In this document: positions 35,754-46,672 of the stretch, piece by piece
How the letters are laid out: the number at the start of each line of letters is the position of its first letter
Numbering within the stretch: the stretch's first letter is position 1
The notes under the pieces: generated by a model
The model's database searches: none
What the model saw: only the letters and a program-made list of their open reading frames with translations
What the model was told of the DNA's origin: nothing
Position numbers and translations under genes: made by a program
Assembly (NCBI RefSeq): GCF_023343835.1
Contig: NC_064443.1
Span: 9,920,001-9,984,000 of the forward strand
Reading direction: 5' to 3'
Origin: Lagopus muta
Lineage: Eukaryota > Chordata > Aves > Galliformes > Phasianidae
DNA length: 64,000 nucleotides

Positions 35754-37687
35754 AACTTCCACCTTTCTCTGTGGTACAGCTCTGCACTGATGTTCTGCAT
35801 GGGCATGCACCTGTATTGGGGCACCAGTTGTGATTGTGCTGGGTCCAAGCTGGGCTCTGGGGTGGCCTTACAGGAGAGCCATTCTGCCACCTTTCCTTAC
35901 TCTGTATAGCATTCCCTCTCTATCTACCAAGAGCTTTGGGATCGTGTGTGATGAAGGCATGTGAGCAATTATCACTGGAGATATGACAGGAAGCAGAGGG
36001 CTTGTTTGTTATTTTGGATCCAGAGCTGTTTGCTCAGCTGCACCTGTATCACTACTAATTATTAAGACATTTATTACCATGCTTTATTTATGTATGTAGG
36101 TGCTTGTTTACCTTTATGTAGAGCCTCTAGGGGGCTTTCCTGGGGGCTATCCCCCAGTGACAATTTACACACTGCTGTTGCTAGATGGCTTCTGGTGAGA
36201 AAAGAGTGGCACAAAACTAATTGCTGTGGCAGCAACCAAGGAGGGTACCAAAGGAATGGTTAAGACAAGGCAACAGGAGTTGGGACTTTGAGTTTCTATC
36301 CAGTAGGAGTCAAAGTCTGACCCTAGGCAAAGGATTGTAACCTGACCTTTATTGTCCTGTGCCTTTGTGAAGAGGTTATGGACCAAGGAGCCCTTGTTAC
36401 ATGGCCCAGAAAATGCAGAGTGTGTTTTAGTTCAGGATATTCTTAGACATATGGGTAGGAAGGAGGGCTGAAACTCCCTTTGCCTTTCCCATAAAACCAC
36501 CTCAGGCCCTATGTAGTACATCTGAACTTGAGAGACATCTCTCTGTGTGTGCATGTGAAGGCCAGAAATGCTGGTAGTGATGTCCCTTCATTGTGCAGCT
36601 GCTTCCTGGTCTGCCTCCTCCATTTCCTCTTTATTCATTTGCCCATTATTAGCCACCCAGAGTAGCACATTGGTGTGTCCTGCCTTGGTAAGGGTGCATG
36701 TACCTTACAAACTCAACCTGTGGGCTGCAAACCAGCAGCTGCAGCCCCAGAGCCAAACCCCAGCTCTAACCTTAACCTTAACCCTGTTGCCAGAGAGAGC
36801 TTTGTTTGACTTAATGTTGAAATCTCCCCTCCTTCTCTCACCCTTTTGCCCATTGTCTTTCCAGTCTCTTTTCCCTGATGTGAATGGATCTAACCAGCCT
36901 GGCTTTGCCAGAGCACTCAGAGCCTTTGTGGCTGTGAGGTGGCATTATGCAGGAGGGACGGGATAATTTCATGTGTGTTTACATACATCTGCATTCCAAA
37001 TCGGCTTCAATTTGTGCATTTGTCAAAACCAGCATGCTGATATTTTTCAGAAATTTCACTAGCTCTTCCTTTCCCTTAACCTATTCTGTGCAGAGCAGCA
37101 AAGGACATCTGTCTGTCAGGCAGAAGTAGAGCTTACATGCTGGAGCTCCCTGCCTGTCCCAGAGGCTGCAGAGATGCCCATTGAAAAACTCCCTGTTGGA
37201 AGCAGAAAGAAGGTCCTGGGGGTTCCCCACTGGGGTTTCATCACTCCTGAAGCAAGCAAAGAACTGTTACCATCCCTACTTCATTGCTTGCACAAACATA
37301 TGGTACAAAATGCAGCTGTAGCAGAGTGCAAGTGTTGGCTTGTGATGCTGGCTGGTCCCCTCCAGTTCTGTGTCTTGCTCCTTCTTGGTTGTTTTACAGT
37401 ACAGTGACCAGGGGATTAAAAAGGTAGAATTTTGTTGAAGACCTGTAAATAATTTTAGCCGATCTTTTTTTAAACAAGCAGTGTTTAGTGGCAGTTTGCT
37501 TTGCCTTCCTTTGTTGTACTGATCTGAAGGTGCTGTAGGTTCATTTGCTGTGTTCTGTTTTATTGGGATGCAGCCCTGAGAACTGACAAAATAAAACAAC
37601 AATAAAACAGTTGGTCAGTTCCAGTAAACATGGTTTGGGAGGGATATGAACAGCCCTTCCCTTCAGGCCAGGAAACACAGCAAATGA
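35754..37687. other. Intergenic spacer
   Basis: No gene is recognised. AT-rich unrepeated sequence lies at 36050-36125. A short telomere-like run (CTAACCTTAACCTTAACCC) is at about 36766-36784, imperfect and probably fortuitous. The + frame 36568-36966 lacks any domain. Confidence 0.45.
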
Positions 37688-37944
37688 GATCATAGGATCA
37701 TTTGAGTTGGAAGGGACTCTTAAAGGTCGCCTGGTCCAACTACCTGCAATGCACAGGGACACCCACAGCTCCATCAGGTGCTCACAGCCCATCCAGCCTG
37801 ACCTTGGCTGTCTCCAGGGATTGGGCACGACCACCTCACTGGGCAGTCAGTGCCTCATGCCCTTATTGCAAAAAGCATTTCCCTTATATCCAGTCTAAAG
37901 CTCCCTCATTCAGTATGAAACTATTTCCCCTTGTCCTATCACAA
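37688..37944 (-). repeat. CR1 LINE 3' end
   Basis: GATCATAGGATCATTTGAGT, CCAACTACCTGCAATGCAC, CAGCTCCATCAGGTGCTCA, GGGCACGACCACCTCACTGG and CCCTTATATCCAGTC. It is of the subfamily with the ATGCACAGGG segment. It abuts a second copy at its right edge. Confidence 0.92.
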
Positions 37945-38100
37945 GATCATCAAGTCCAACCATCAACCCACCCTTCATGTCCACTAAACCCTGTCCCACA
38001 GTGCCACATCTATCCTTCTCTTGAAGGTGACTCCAGGGACGGTGACTCCACCACCTCCTGGGCAGCCTGTGCCAGTGGCTCACCAGGGAGTGCTTTCTAA
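37945..38100 (-). repeat. Second CR1 LINE fragment, abutting the first
   Basis: AGATCATCAAGTCCAACCAT, CTCTTGAAGGTGACTCCAGG, and CACCACCTCCTGGGCAGCCT followed by a TGTGCCAGTG segment. It belongs to a different subfamily from its left neighbour and lacks its own terminal repeats. This suggests the left copy inserted into the 3' part of this one. Confidence 0.85.
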
Positions 38101-39536
38101 AAGAGCCCTTTTGGGGAAGAAAGTTGCATCAGCAAAAAAGCGTTGGCATTTACCAAAGCCTTGCTTAGCTACCTCCAGTTGCCCATTTCATTTCTGTGTC
38201 GCGGGGTGTGCCAGAACCATCCTTTCATATGTCTGACCAGTAATTAATTAAGAGGGGATCAGGCTGATAATGCCCGGTAATCCCTTCTCTTCCATCATTT
38301 TGTTCAGTAATCCTTTTAATGCTGCAACTCAGGGTGGGGGCAGCAGAGGAGGGGGAACTGAGCTGTGGTAGGGTGCCATCACATCCCACTGCCTCCCTCC
38401 CTGCATTCCCCAGGGGAGGGATCCTAACCTGGAGAAGCTCACAGGGTAACTTGAGGGGGAAGGATTCACCTATGGGTGGGAGGATACGGCCATGAGGAGA
38501 GCAGCACTGCTGCTGGGTGTGGGGGTGGTCAGAGATTGTGGGCCTCGGGTGGGAGAGGGTTATGGAATAGAAAAGCCAGTGTTTGATGTGCCAGTGACAG
38601 CTGTGACAGCCCTGCTCTTCCATCTGAATTAGCTACCATCAGTGCTGCTGTTGCTGACCCTCCTTTCCTGCCAGGTCAGGAGAAAAATGGAGGGTGTTGC
38701 CAGAGCATACAGCAGAGTGTTTGGGCACTGATGAAGTGCATCATACCAACGTCCCAGTGATGGGAAATTCTTTCCCCTTGCACAGCCCAGCATCCCTGTC
38801 TCCCTCTGACTCAACCTCTTTAAATACTTTCTTTCCTGACAGCTGGAGAGGAGACATGAACCTGCGGATTGCAGGGACTAAGTGGGTCTGAAGGGCCTTT
38901 TGTTTGATCAGAGCTGTGGTTATTACCCCTGACAGTCACAGGCAGGGAAGTCTCCAAGGTGTGTTTGACTGAGTTAAGGTGCCTTTGATGCAAACTTCTC
39001 TTCATCCCATTTAAACGGGGGATCATTTCCATTCACAGTGAGGGGAAGTTAATGCAGAACCAGACAGCAGCAGCAATGCAGCAGGTGGAGCAGGAGGATG
39101 CCTTCACCTACCTGGAAGTGTGGTCTTGTCTTTCTGAGGTTTGAGAGCACCTCTCTGGGTTGGATGGAGGTTTGCCCCATGGTAGCACACCTCGATGGAG
39201 AAGCCACAAAAATGCTTTAGAGAAGGAGTGAGGGCCATTTTCTACCACAATCCCTAAATCCCTTCTCTGTGTGTTTAATAACACAGATGCCTATAAAGCA
39301 AATGCCAGCTGATTATCAGAAAACATATTTGCTGAGCATGAACAACTTTGTAATAATCAAACACTCCAGATAAACACTGACTATATGGTTTTGTAACTGC
39401 AGAGATTGGGTTTATAATCTGTTGCATAGCAAAATAATAAATAAGCATACAGCAGTTGCTCCAGATGACTGTGCAAATGCAAATGGAGTCCCTGGAGCTG
39501 CTGCTGTCTTGTGGCTCCTAGCTCACTCTTTTGGAG
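38101..39536. other. Intergenic spacer
   Basis: No gene is recognised. The segment 38228-38300 has TAATTAATTAAG and ATAATGCCCGGTAATCC. The segment 39270-39430 is AT-rich and unrepeated, with GATTATCAG, AATAATCAAAC and CTATATGG words; both are enhancer-like in texture. Confidence 0.45.
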
Positions 39537-39655
39537 ATCATAGAATCATAGAAAGGCTGAGGTTGGAAGGGACCTTTAAGATCTTTGAGCTCCAGCATCC
39601 TGGCAGAGGAAGGATTGCTGCTCACTAGATCAGGCTGTCCAGGGCTCCCACCAAG
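39537..39655 (-). repeat. CR1 LINE 3' end fragment
   Basis: ATCATAGAATCATAGAAAGG, GAGGTTGGAAGGGACC, and TTTGAGCTCCAGCATCCTGG followed by degraded body. It represents an older CR1 type than the flanking copies. Confidence 0.8.
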
Positions 39656-40107
39656 GATGGAAGTGGAAATCAGTTCTCTGGTATAGAGCACTATGTTCAA
39701 AGTGACTACTGGGCATTTCTAATTCTTCCCTCCTATAGCTTCTCTCGCCCAGGTCACAGCCCTGACCAGGACCCAAAAGGTGGGAGCCTTCCTCCACTCC
39801 ACTCCTCACCTCACCGAGACAGTTTGCAGTGTTGGAGGTGAGTGTGGGTTTTTGCTGATCTGCTAAGCAATTCTTAATATATTTTTAATGTGAAAACTTC
39901 TAGCTAAATGGGCATCTTCTGGTCCAATTGGGCTGTTTCTTTTAACTAGACACCTGTGGATGCCTGTGGCCAAGACCTCTCTGCAGGAGCTCACAGGCTT
40001 CAGCTCACCCACTCTTTGTGCTAAACCCTGGCACTGCTGTGGGCTTTTTTTCCTTCTGTGCATCATTTAAAATAGCATAGAAAGTTAAGCATCTGTTTTA
40101 AAATAGC

Positions 40108-40139
<32 letters not shown>

Positions 40140-41534
40140 GCTTACTCCCTATGGCAATCAAAGAGAGAAAGAATAACCTCCTGGCAGCATCTGCTAAGTT
40201 ATAGGCGGAGAGGATCGTGTGTGGAATAAATGTGGGTCCTTGGCTTGACACTTCTGATGGGGTCAAGTTTTCCCTGCACTGTAATGAGGTCTTGTTAGGA
40301 AAGTGGGAGTGGTGAATGATGCTCTTTTCTCTTGGATGTCTGCATTTCAAGCTACCTGTAGAAGGAGTGTCGTTGGGGATGGGAAGGAGAAAAAAAATCA
40401 GTGTTTCAGATATTTCTATGTTGGGCTGTGATGTTCTGAGGTGACAGCACTGGAAGAAGAAAAGATGGGGGCAGGAATAGCAGGGGGCCAGGCAAGCTCT
40501 GTGAACAATGCACATCTTCCCCCTTTTCTTTTTTGCACCAATCTTTGTTGGTGCTTCTGTTAGATGTTTCAGCTTCAGGTTTCCATGATGAGGGACCTGG
40601 GATGTGCTGGCAAAAGCTTTGCATTCCTGGCAGCAAGGAGACTATTCAGATCTGGGGGCTCTTGTGGTATCTAAGTGGATAGGGAGGGGGAAGGACTCCA
40701 AACTTTCAATCAATCCCTGTCAGCTCTTTCCCATTTGAGAGGAACGAGGCTTGCCTTGTTAAAGGCAAAATGAGAGTGAGAATGGGCAGCATGCCAAGAG
40801 CCATTTGAGAGGCAGGTGAGACTTTCTGAAGGAAGAAATATCCATTCCACTTTAAATTGAAGTGTGTTAAATAAGGATGCTGTTTAGAGCTAATAAGGCA
40901 GGCAGCGAGCTGGAGAGCACAGCTGGGGTTACGGCTCTCGGAGCTGGATTCGGCCGCAGCTCTCATCGTGTCCATGGAAATGAGCTCCAGGCAGGTGTTG
41001 CCCTAATTCCTTGGCGATGCACAGCGGTCAGCATGGTTTGCTTGGCTTTGTGGGTTGTTTTTTTTTTGAGTGATTGAGTCCTAAGGTGGGAGTCATGGGG
41101 GGTTGGGGCTGGGTTGGGCACTGCAGCATTTGGAGAGATGGGAAAAGCTGGCGTAGCACCTGCTTTTCTTCAGGTTTTCTCTACCTGAAGGCCCTAATTC
41201 TCAGCATGAGAACTATTCTGCTTTTATTTTATTTCTAATTTATCTGCTTTTCTAATATGCTGCAATGTAAAAGAAGAGATGCAAATTATCACATAAATTC
41301 GGATTGGAAGGTGTCACCAAAGGGACAGGTACTATACAGTAATTAAAGAACATGAAATTCTCCATGAGATGTTCATTAGAGTGCTCTAAATAGCCAATTG
41401 CTATTTCTTATCTATGCAGAAATTACTATAATGGGCACAGTTTGGCTTGGGATTTAATAAGGCCTTGCTGGGGAGTCCATTAGATCACCAGGAGGTCAGA
41501 TCTAACAGCAGTGCCTGTTTGCCTCTACACTGGT
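39656..41534. other. Intergenic spacer
   Basis: No gene is recognised. It contains the A26 tract listed separately and a T run near 41050. The segment 41210-41460 is AT-rich and unrepeated, with TATTTCTAATTTATC, CCAATTGCTA and GAAATTACTATAATG. Confidence 0.45.
40114..40139. repeat. A26 homopolymer
   Basis: Twenty-six uninterrupted A residues. No retropseudogene body is obvious on the 5' side. Confidence 0.95.
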
Positions 41535-41622
41535 ATCATAGAATCATAAAATGGCTTAGGTTGGAAGGGACCCTAAAGGCCATCAAACTCCAACACTGCT
41601 GTTGTGGTCAGGGTTGCCAGCC
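41535..41622 (-). repeat. CR1 LINE 3' end fragment
   Basis: ATCATAGAATCATAAAATGG, TTAGGTTGGAAGGGACCC and CATCAAACTCCAACACTGC. It is similar in type to the fragment at 39537. Confidence 0.85.
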
Positions 41623-44600
41623 TTGGTCTTCTGTTGTTTCACCCTAGAAGTCAGGGCAGTGCTGCCCAGTGAATGGGAGAAAGAATGGGACATGAACTAA
41701 TGCACAGCTGCTGGCTCATGCTGGGGCTCAGTCCCCACTGTGCCATGGCTTATTCCTATGCCCTGCAGTGCTCCATGGCTTCCCAAGCAGAGAAGTGAGG
41801 TGTAAGAGTGGGGATCTGTGTTTTTTTTGGGTATTGCAAGCAAGCCCTGTGCTCTTTGCACTCTCTGCACAGTGCTAGAGGACCTTGCAGTGCCCTTGTG
41901 CCTGTGTTACCTATGCTGTGTATCAGACTGTTGAGGTCCCTTCCTCACTGGGCATTCTTATTACCACTGAATGCATCACCTTTTCATGTTAAGAATGAGG
42001 AAATGCACCCGAGTGATTTATCCTATGACGAAGTCAAGAAAGACTCATAGGAAAAAATGCTATTTCCATCCTAGCTGGTGGGCCGGAAAACATTGTCTGC
42101 CAAAGCCGTGTTTCCTTTAAACATTACAGAGCCTAGGAAATGACACAAAGGATGGGACGCTGCCTGGGCATTGCTCTGCGGTGAGTCAGGCTCCCAGGGC
42201 GAGGGCTGGCTTGCAGTAGGGGCTCACACCATCACAGATACTTTGGGTTGAGAACTTTATTGGATATTTTTGGCTGATGTCTACATTCTAGCTGCAGCAT
42301 CGCTGTGCTTGGCAGTGATAATCCCCAGTTTAAAATCATGACGTGTTGTTGGGTTTGAGATCTGCGCTTCCCAGCACAGCTCCTACAATTGGGTGCTGTT
42401 GTATTGTCTGCCTCTTCCCCTGGAATGGAAAACACAACGGAGGGACATTGTTGCAGAAGTTCCTGCCCTCCAAAATGGAAAAACAGACTTGGGGGCTGAA
42501 ACAATTTTGGTTGCTCACTTAATTCCATCCTGCATGAGTGAGGAACGGAAGCTTCAGAAGAAACGCTTCTTTTAATTGCAAACTAGCTTTCCATGATAAT
42601 TCATTTTTTCCTCCTGAACAAGATTTCACCCTGCCCTCAGCACCACAGCCTTTGGATCTCACTGGCAGGCTTCATGGGATTATCTTCGCTCAGGGAGGGG
42701 GCCCTGCTTCTCCAAGAACACCTCTATCTTCCCACTGCTTCAGTGGCGCTCGCCTGATCTTTCAGACACAATAATCTAAGCAGCCCTGCATCATTGGAGC
42801 CCAATTTAATGCCAAGCTGTAAATTGAAGGATCAGAAGCACCAAGCCACAATGAAATCCTGCTCGCAGATTAGGGAGTCCTGGCCGAGCAGCCCTAGAAA
42901 TTGAACTAGGGGACTGGACAAAATCAATTTGTTTCACCCAAAGGGCAGAGCTGCTACTGAAATGCATAAAAAAGAGAAGGGCAGAATCTCCCATTACCAT
43001 ACACCTAAGTAGGGGGATGAGGCATTTAAAAGTGCAGCCTGACCTTTTCTAGCTAAAATGTCCCAAACACTGACTTGACTCCCTGTCTGCTTCCTTTATT
43101 TCCTTTTTATTTTCCTACTCCCCCCCTGCTTTCCCACAGCTTGGGTGGTATTTTTAGGTTCTAGCCTAAAAAGATGTAATGATGGTCCTGAAAAGGGAAC
43201 TGGCTTCTATACAAACCCTGGAGCAGAGCTGGCCCAGCTGCACGTCCTTTCCTTGGCACGGAAGCAGGGCACATAATGCAGTGTAGATGCTCTTATGAAG
43301 GGAGGGGATGTCTGGAGCAGGGCTCTCCTGGAGGACTGGGGTGTGTGGGGGACCTTGCTGGAGGACCACAGTGGAGAAAAAAGGGCACTGAGCTTAGAAG
43401 CTATTGACAGAGAACGTGTTGTGCCTTCATTCTGCCTAGTGCTTTATGGATTATCTTCCCCTCACAGGAGAAATTGGTGGTGTGGAGATCAAGCACGTGC
43501 TCATTTCATGCTCTCTGTAGCAGCTTCATTGTGGAGGAAGGTGGGGAGGAAGAGAGAGGCCACTCAGTGAGCCATGAGATGCGCACCTGGATCTCCAGTG
43601 GCTGCTCGTGGGGCAGTGTAAGGGGAAAAGCAAGTCCCCCTGTGCTTGAAGTGTCAGCATAGGAACAAAAGCTCTGCAGAGACATGGGTAACATTGTGGC
43701 TCTTCTTCAAGCAGAGTAGTTGATGCAGTACCATGAGGAATGCAGCCATGAGGAAGATGTGGGGTCTTCTCCTGCTCACACTGCTCACATTGCTCCTCTG
43801 TGGAACAATCCACGCTCCTTGGGAAAGCAATTCCTAATTGTGACCCTACAACTGGATCCTTGATGGGTGAAGAGCAAGCAGTTCATCTAACAAATTGTGC
43901 GCACGTATGCATGCATACTTCACTTTGGAAAGCACCTTTCAGATGCATCCTGTATTGAGTACCTCCAAACTGCATTATCCTCAGAAATCTGCTGTCTCAA
44001 CAGCTTACAAGCAGTAGTGAGTGGCCCTGGCTCCAGTATTGATATCTGCTCTGCAATCAACTCTGCCATCAGTTCTGGTTTTGATATTGTTTCCAGTTCA
44101 TTAACCATGGCTGGTGGGAGGTGGCTTGCCACATGGCAATCAGCAAAGCAGAATATCAGATGTGGCTTGATCAAATTCAAAGCAGTACGAGATGTGGAAC
44201 AGATTACAGGCTGGATCACATAAGCCACAAGCCACATTAAAAGTGTAAGAACTACAATAGATATTCTGCTCTCACACTTCAACACGATCCTGAATGAAAG
44301 GATTTCCCTTGCCTCCAGCCCTTCTCTCCCCCAAAAAAGGATTTCTGTCTCCAGGAAATGCAATCCTGTTGCATGAAGTACCTTGGGTACTGTGAGCATC
44401 TTTGCATAACAATGTCGTGTCAAACAAATTCCCTCCTGCTCCTTGTCTACTGCCTGATGTATTGTGCCCCAAAACAGTTTTGACTACCTGCCACCTGATG
44501 GCTATGAAATTAACAATTGCAGAGGCAGCTGTGAAATGAAAATTAAAATAGGGTGGGAGAAGGAAGGGAAAAGCCAGTGTTCAAGTGCTGAATCTGGGAG

Positions 44601-44699
44601 AGTGAAGGAAGAGGAAGACCAGTTGGGAATGGGGTCTGTCCTCCCCTCTCTGGATGGGAAACAACATCTCACAAATGCTGTATAGAAGGGCAGTGGTGT
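41623..44699. other. Intergenic block, 3.1 kb, unrepeated
   Basis: No gene is recognised. Enhancer-like AT-rich stretches are at 42565-42620 and 42770-42990. Overlapping frames on opposite strands at 43897-44423 are long (108 and 167 codons) but show no domain. The frame at 41808-42050 ends in a polar tail (NEEMHPSDLSYDEVKKDS) that I do not recognise. Confidence 0.45.
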
Positions 44700-44900
44700 G
44701 GAAGGGCTTTCTGATTAAAAGAGTGGTGAGGCACTGAATCAAACTGCTCAGGGAGGTGGTGGAATCACTGTCCCTGGAGGTGTTCAAGAAAAGAGTGGAT
44801 GTGAGACTGAGGAACATGGGTTAGTGGGTATGGTAGGATGGGTTGACAGTTGGACTTGATGGTCTTAGTGGTCTTTTCCAACCTTAATGATTCTATGATT
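44700..44900 (+). repeat. CR1 LINE 3' end (first of a pair)
   Basis: GGAAGGGCTTTCTGATTAAA, GTCCCTGGAGGTGTTCAAGA, GACAGTTGGACTTGATGGTC and an AATGATTCTATGATTC end, after which the next CR1 begins immediately. Confidence 0.92.
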
Positions 44901-45016
44901 CAAGGTCAGGCTGGATGGGCTCTGAGTACCTGATGGAGCCCTACTCATTGCAGGGGAGTTGGATCAGGTGACCTTTAAAGTTCTCTTCCAACTCGAAGGA
45001 TTCTATGATTCTATAA
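44901..45016 (+). repeat. CR1 LINE 3' end (second of a pair)
   Basis: AAGGTCAGGCTGGATGGGCT, CTGAGTACCTGATGGAGCC, GGATCAGGTGACCTTTAAAG and the end GGATTCTATGATTCTAT. It follows the first copy without spacer, in the same orientation but from a different subfamily. Confidence 0.92.
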
Positions 45017-46490
45017 TTAATGACAGTTAATCGGTCCATTAGTAATACAGGTCAGAATTGTCTAAGAGGGAAGATTTGCTCTTCTCTGAGAACTAAAACC
45101 CTTCCCCAGCTGCAGACCCACCACTAGCTGTGTGTGTGTGTTTGTGGGAGGAGGACAAAGAGGATATTTTGGTCCTGAATGCCAGATGTTGCGGCACCAC
45201 AATGGTTCTGAGCGCCCGCATCCTCCTGGGTGCTGAGTTGGGTCCCTGGGAGATGGGGACTCAGGGCTCCACGGCATTTCTAGTGCAGATGTAATTAAAG
45301 CCTTCCCTGCCTGCCACGGAGCATATGGGACATGTTAGCAGAGTAATTAAATTTTGTGAAGTGAGTCTTTGCAGGAGAGCTGGAGGGTGGGTCTGTGAGA
45401 GGCAGCGGGGAGGCAATGTGTGCACCCGTCATTGGGAGGGAGCACTGCCCCTGGTCCTAACATCTCCTTCTGCTATGAGCTGGGGAAATAATTAAGTGGC
45501 ATCTCATTTGCATTATATATTGGGTTTGTACATCTGAAAAGATACTGAGGAAGTTGATCAGACTGCACAGGCATACTAGATGCAAAAGAATGGTATTTGT
45601 ATGTGTGTAGGAACTTCTATTTTTTCTCACTTAGAGTGAGAAAAGGCTTGATTTTTGGAAGAAGGTAAAAGTGTTAAATCAGTTCAAACAAAATTTCTTC
45701 CATAGTTGAATGAGTTATTTGCAGCTGTACCAGTTAAAACGTCATCTTATTTTGTTTCTCCCCAAAACCAAGATTCTCCTCGAATCTCAACACATGAGTC
45801 ATACTGTTTTGCCTCTCAATATCTCTTGTGTTCACCTATCACATCTTGTATTCCCCCAGCACTGTGTTTGTGTCTCTCTTACAAAAGAACTGATTCTCAT
45901 AACCTCCTAGTTTCATGCAGTGAGGACTGCTGAGGTTATTAATATAGGTGATGGGTCTCTCTCTTCCTGAGGACGTATATCTACAATGACCCACTCTTTT
46001 CTCTGTTCAAGATGCTGGGGGAGCAAACTGCAGACTGGGAAGGCTGGAAAGCGATGACAGACCACCAACCTCTCTGAAATGGCTCTGAAATGGCTTTTAT
46101 TTTGGGCAGTGGTGATGGAAGGGGGGTTTTCACCAACAGCTTCTGTGTTGTTGGGCCACGTTGTTTGCTATTCAGAGTGAGCACGTGGCAGCTTCCGAAT
46201 AGTACAAGCAGCTGTGTTGAAGAAGTGCTCTCTAATTACACTCTTGCTTGACGAACATGACAGCCCATTGTGTTGGCCCCAGCCAGCTGTTGGTATCCTG
46301 ATGTCCCTTGCAATCCAAAATGGGCACTGGGGCACATGCTCCTTTGGCAACCCCTTCTGCTCCACAGGGCACTGACCACGTACTGGACTCTTGGATGCCC
46401 AGAAGGAAACGTGCCACTCAAACAAGGGCTTATAAAACCTAGTGCTGAATGTGTCACTGATAGGCAGTTTTGCTTCTTTTTCAGATCGTA
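45017..46490. other. Intergenic spacer
   Basis: No gene is recognised. A short (TG)n lies near 45130-45142, and a perfect 11-bp tandem duplication (CTCTGAAATGG twice) at 46072-46093. An AT-rich stretch is at 45485-45560. Confidence 0.45.
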
Positions 46491-46672
46491 GACTCATAGA
46501 ATCATTAAGACTGGAGAAGACCACTGAAGTCATCCCGTCCAACTGTCAACCCATTCCCACCATGCCCACTAACCATGTGCCTCATATCTCTGAGGTTCTT
46601 GAGCACCTCCATGGGTGGTGACTCTACCCCCACGCCCATGCAGCCTGTTCCAATGTATCACCACTCTTTTTG
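46491..46672 (-). repeat. CR1 LINE 3' end
   Basis: GACTCATAGAATCATTAAGA, GTCCAACTGTCAACCCATTC, TTGAGCACCTCCATGGGTG and GCAGCCTGTTCCAATGTAT. About 180 bases are retained. Confidence 0.9.

Noticed and set aside
36766..36784. Telomere-like CCTTAA run
   Set aside because: The unit is CCTTAA rather than CCCTAA, with fewer than four copies. It is too short and imperfect to be an interstitial telomere.
37541..37834. Minus frame with CR1-like ending
   Set aside because: It is a translation of the CR1 3' untranslated end, which is not coding.
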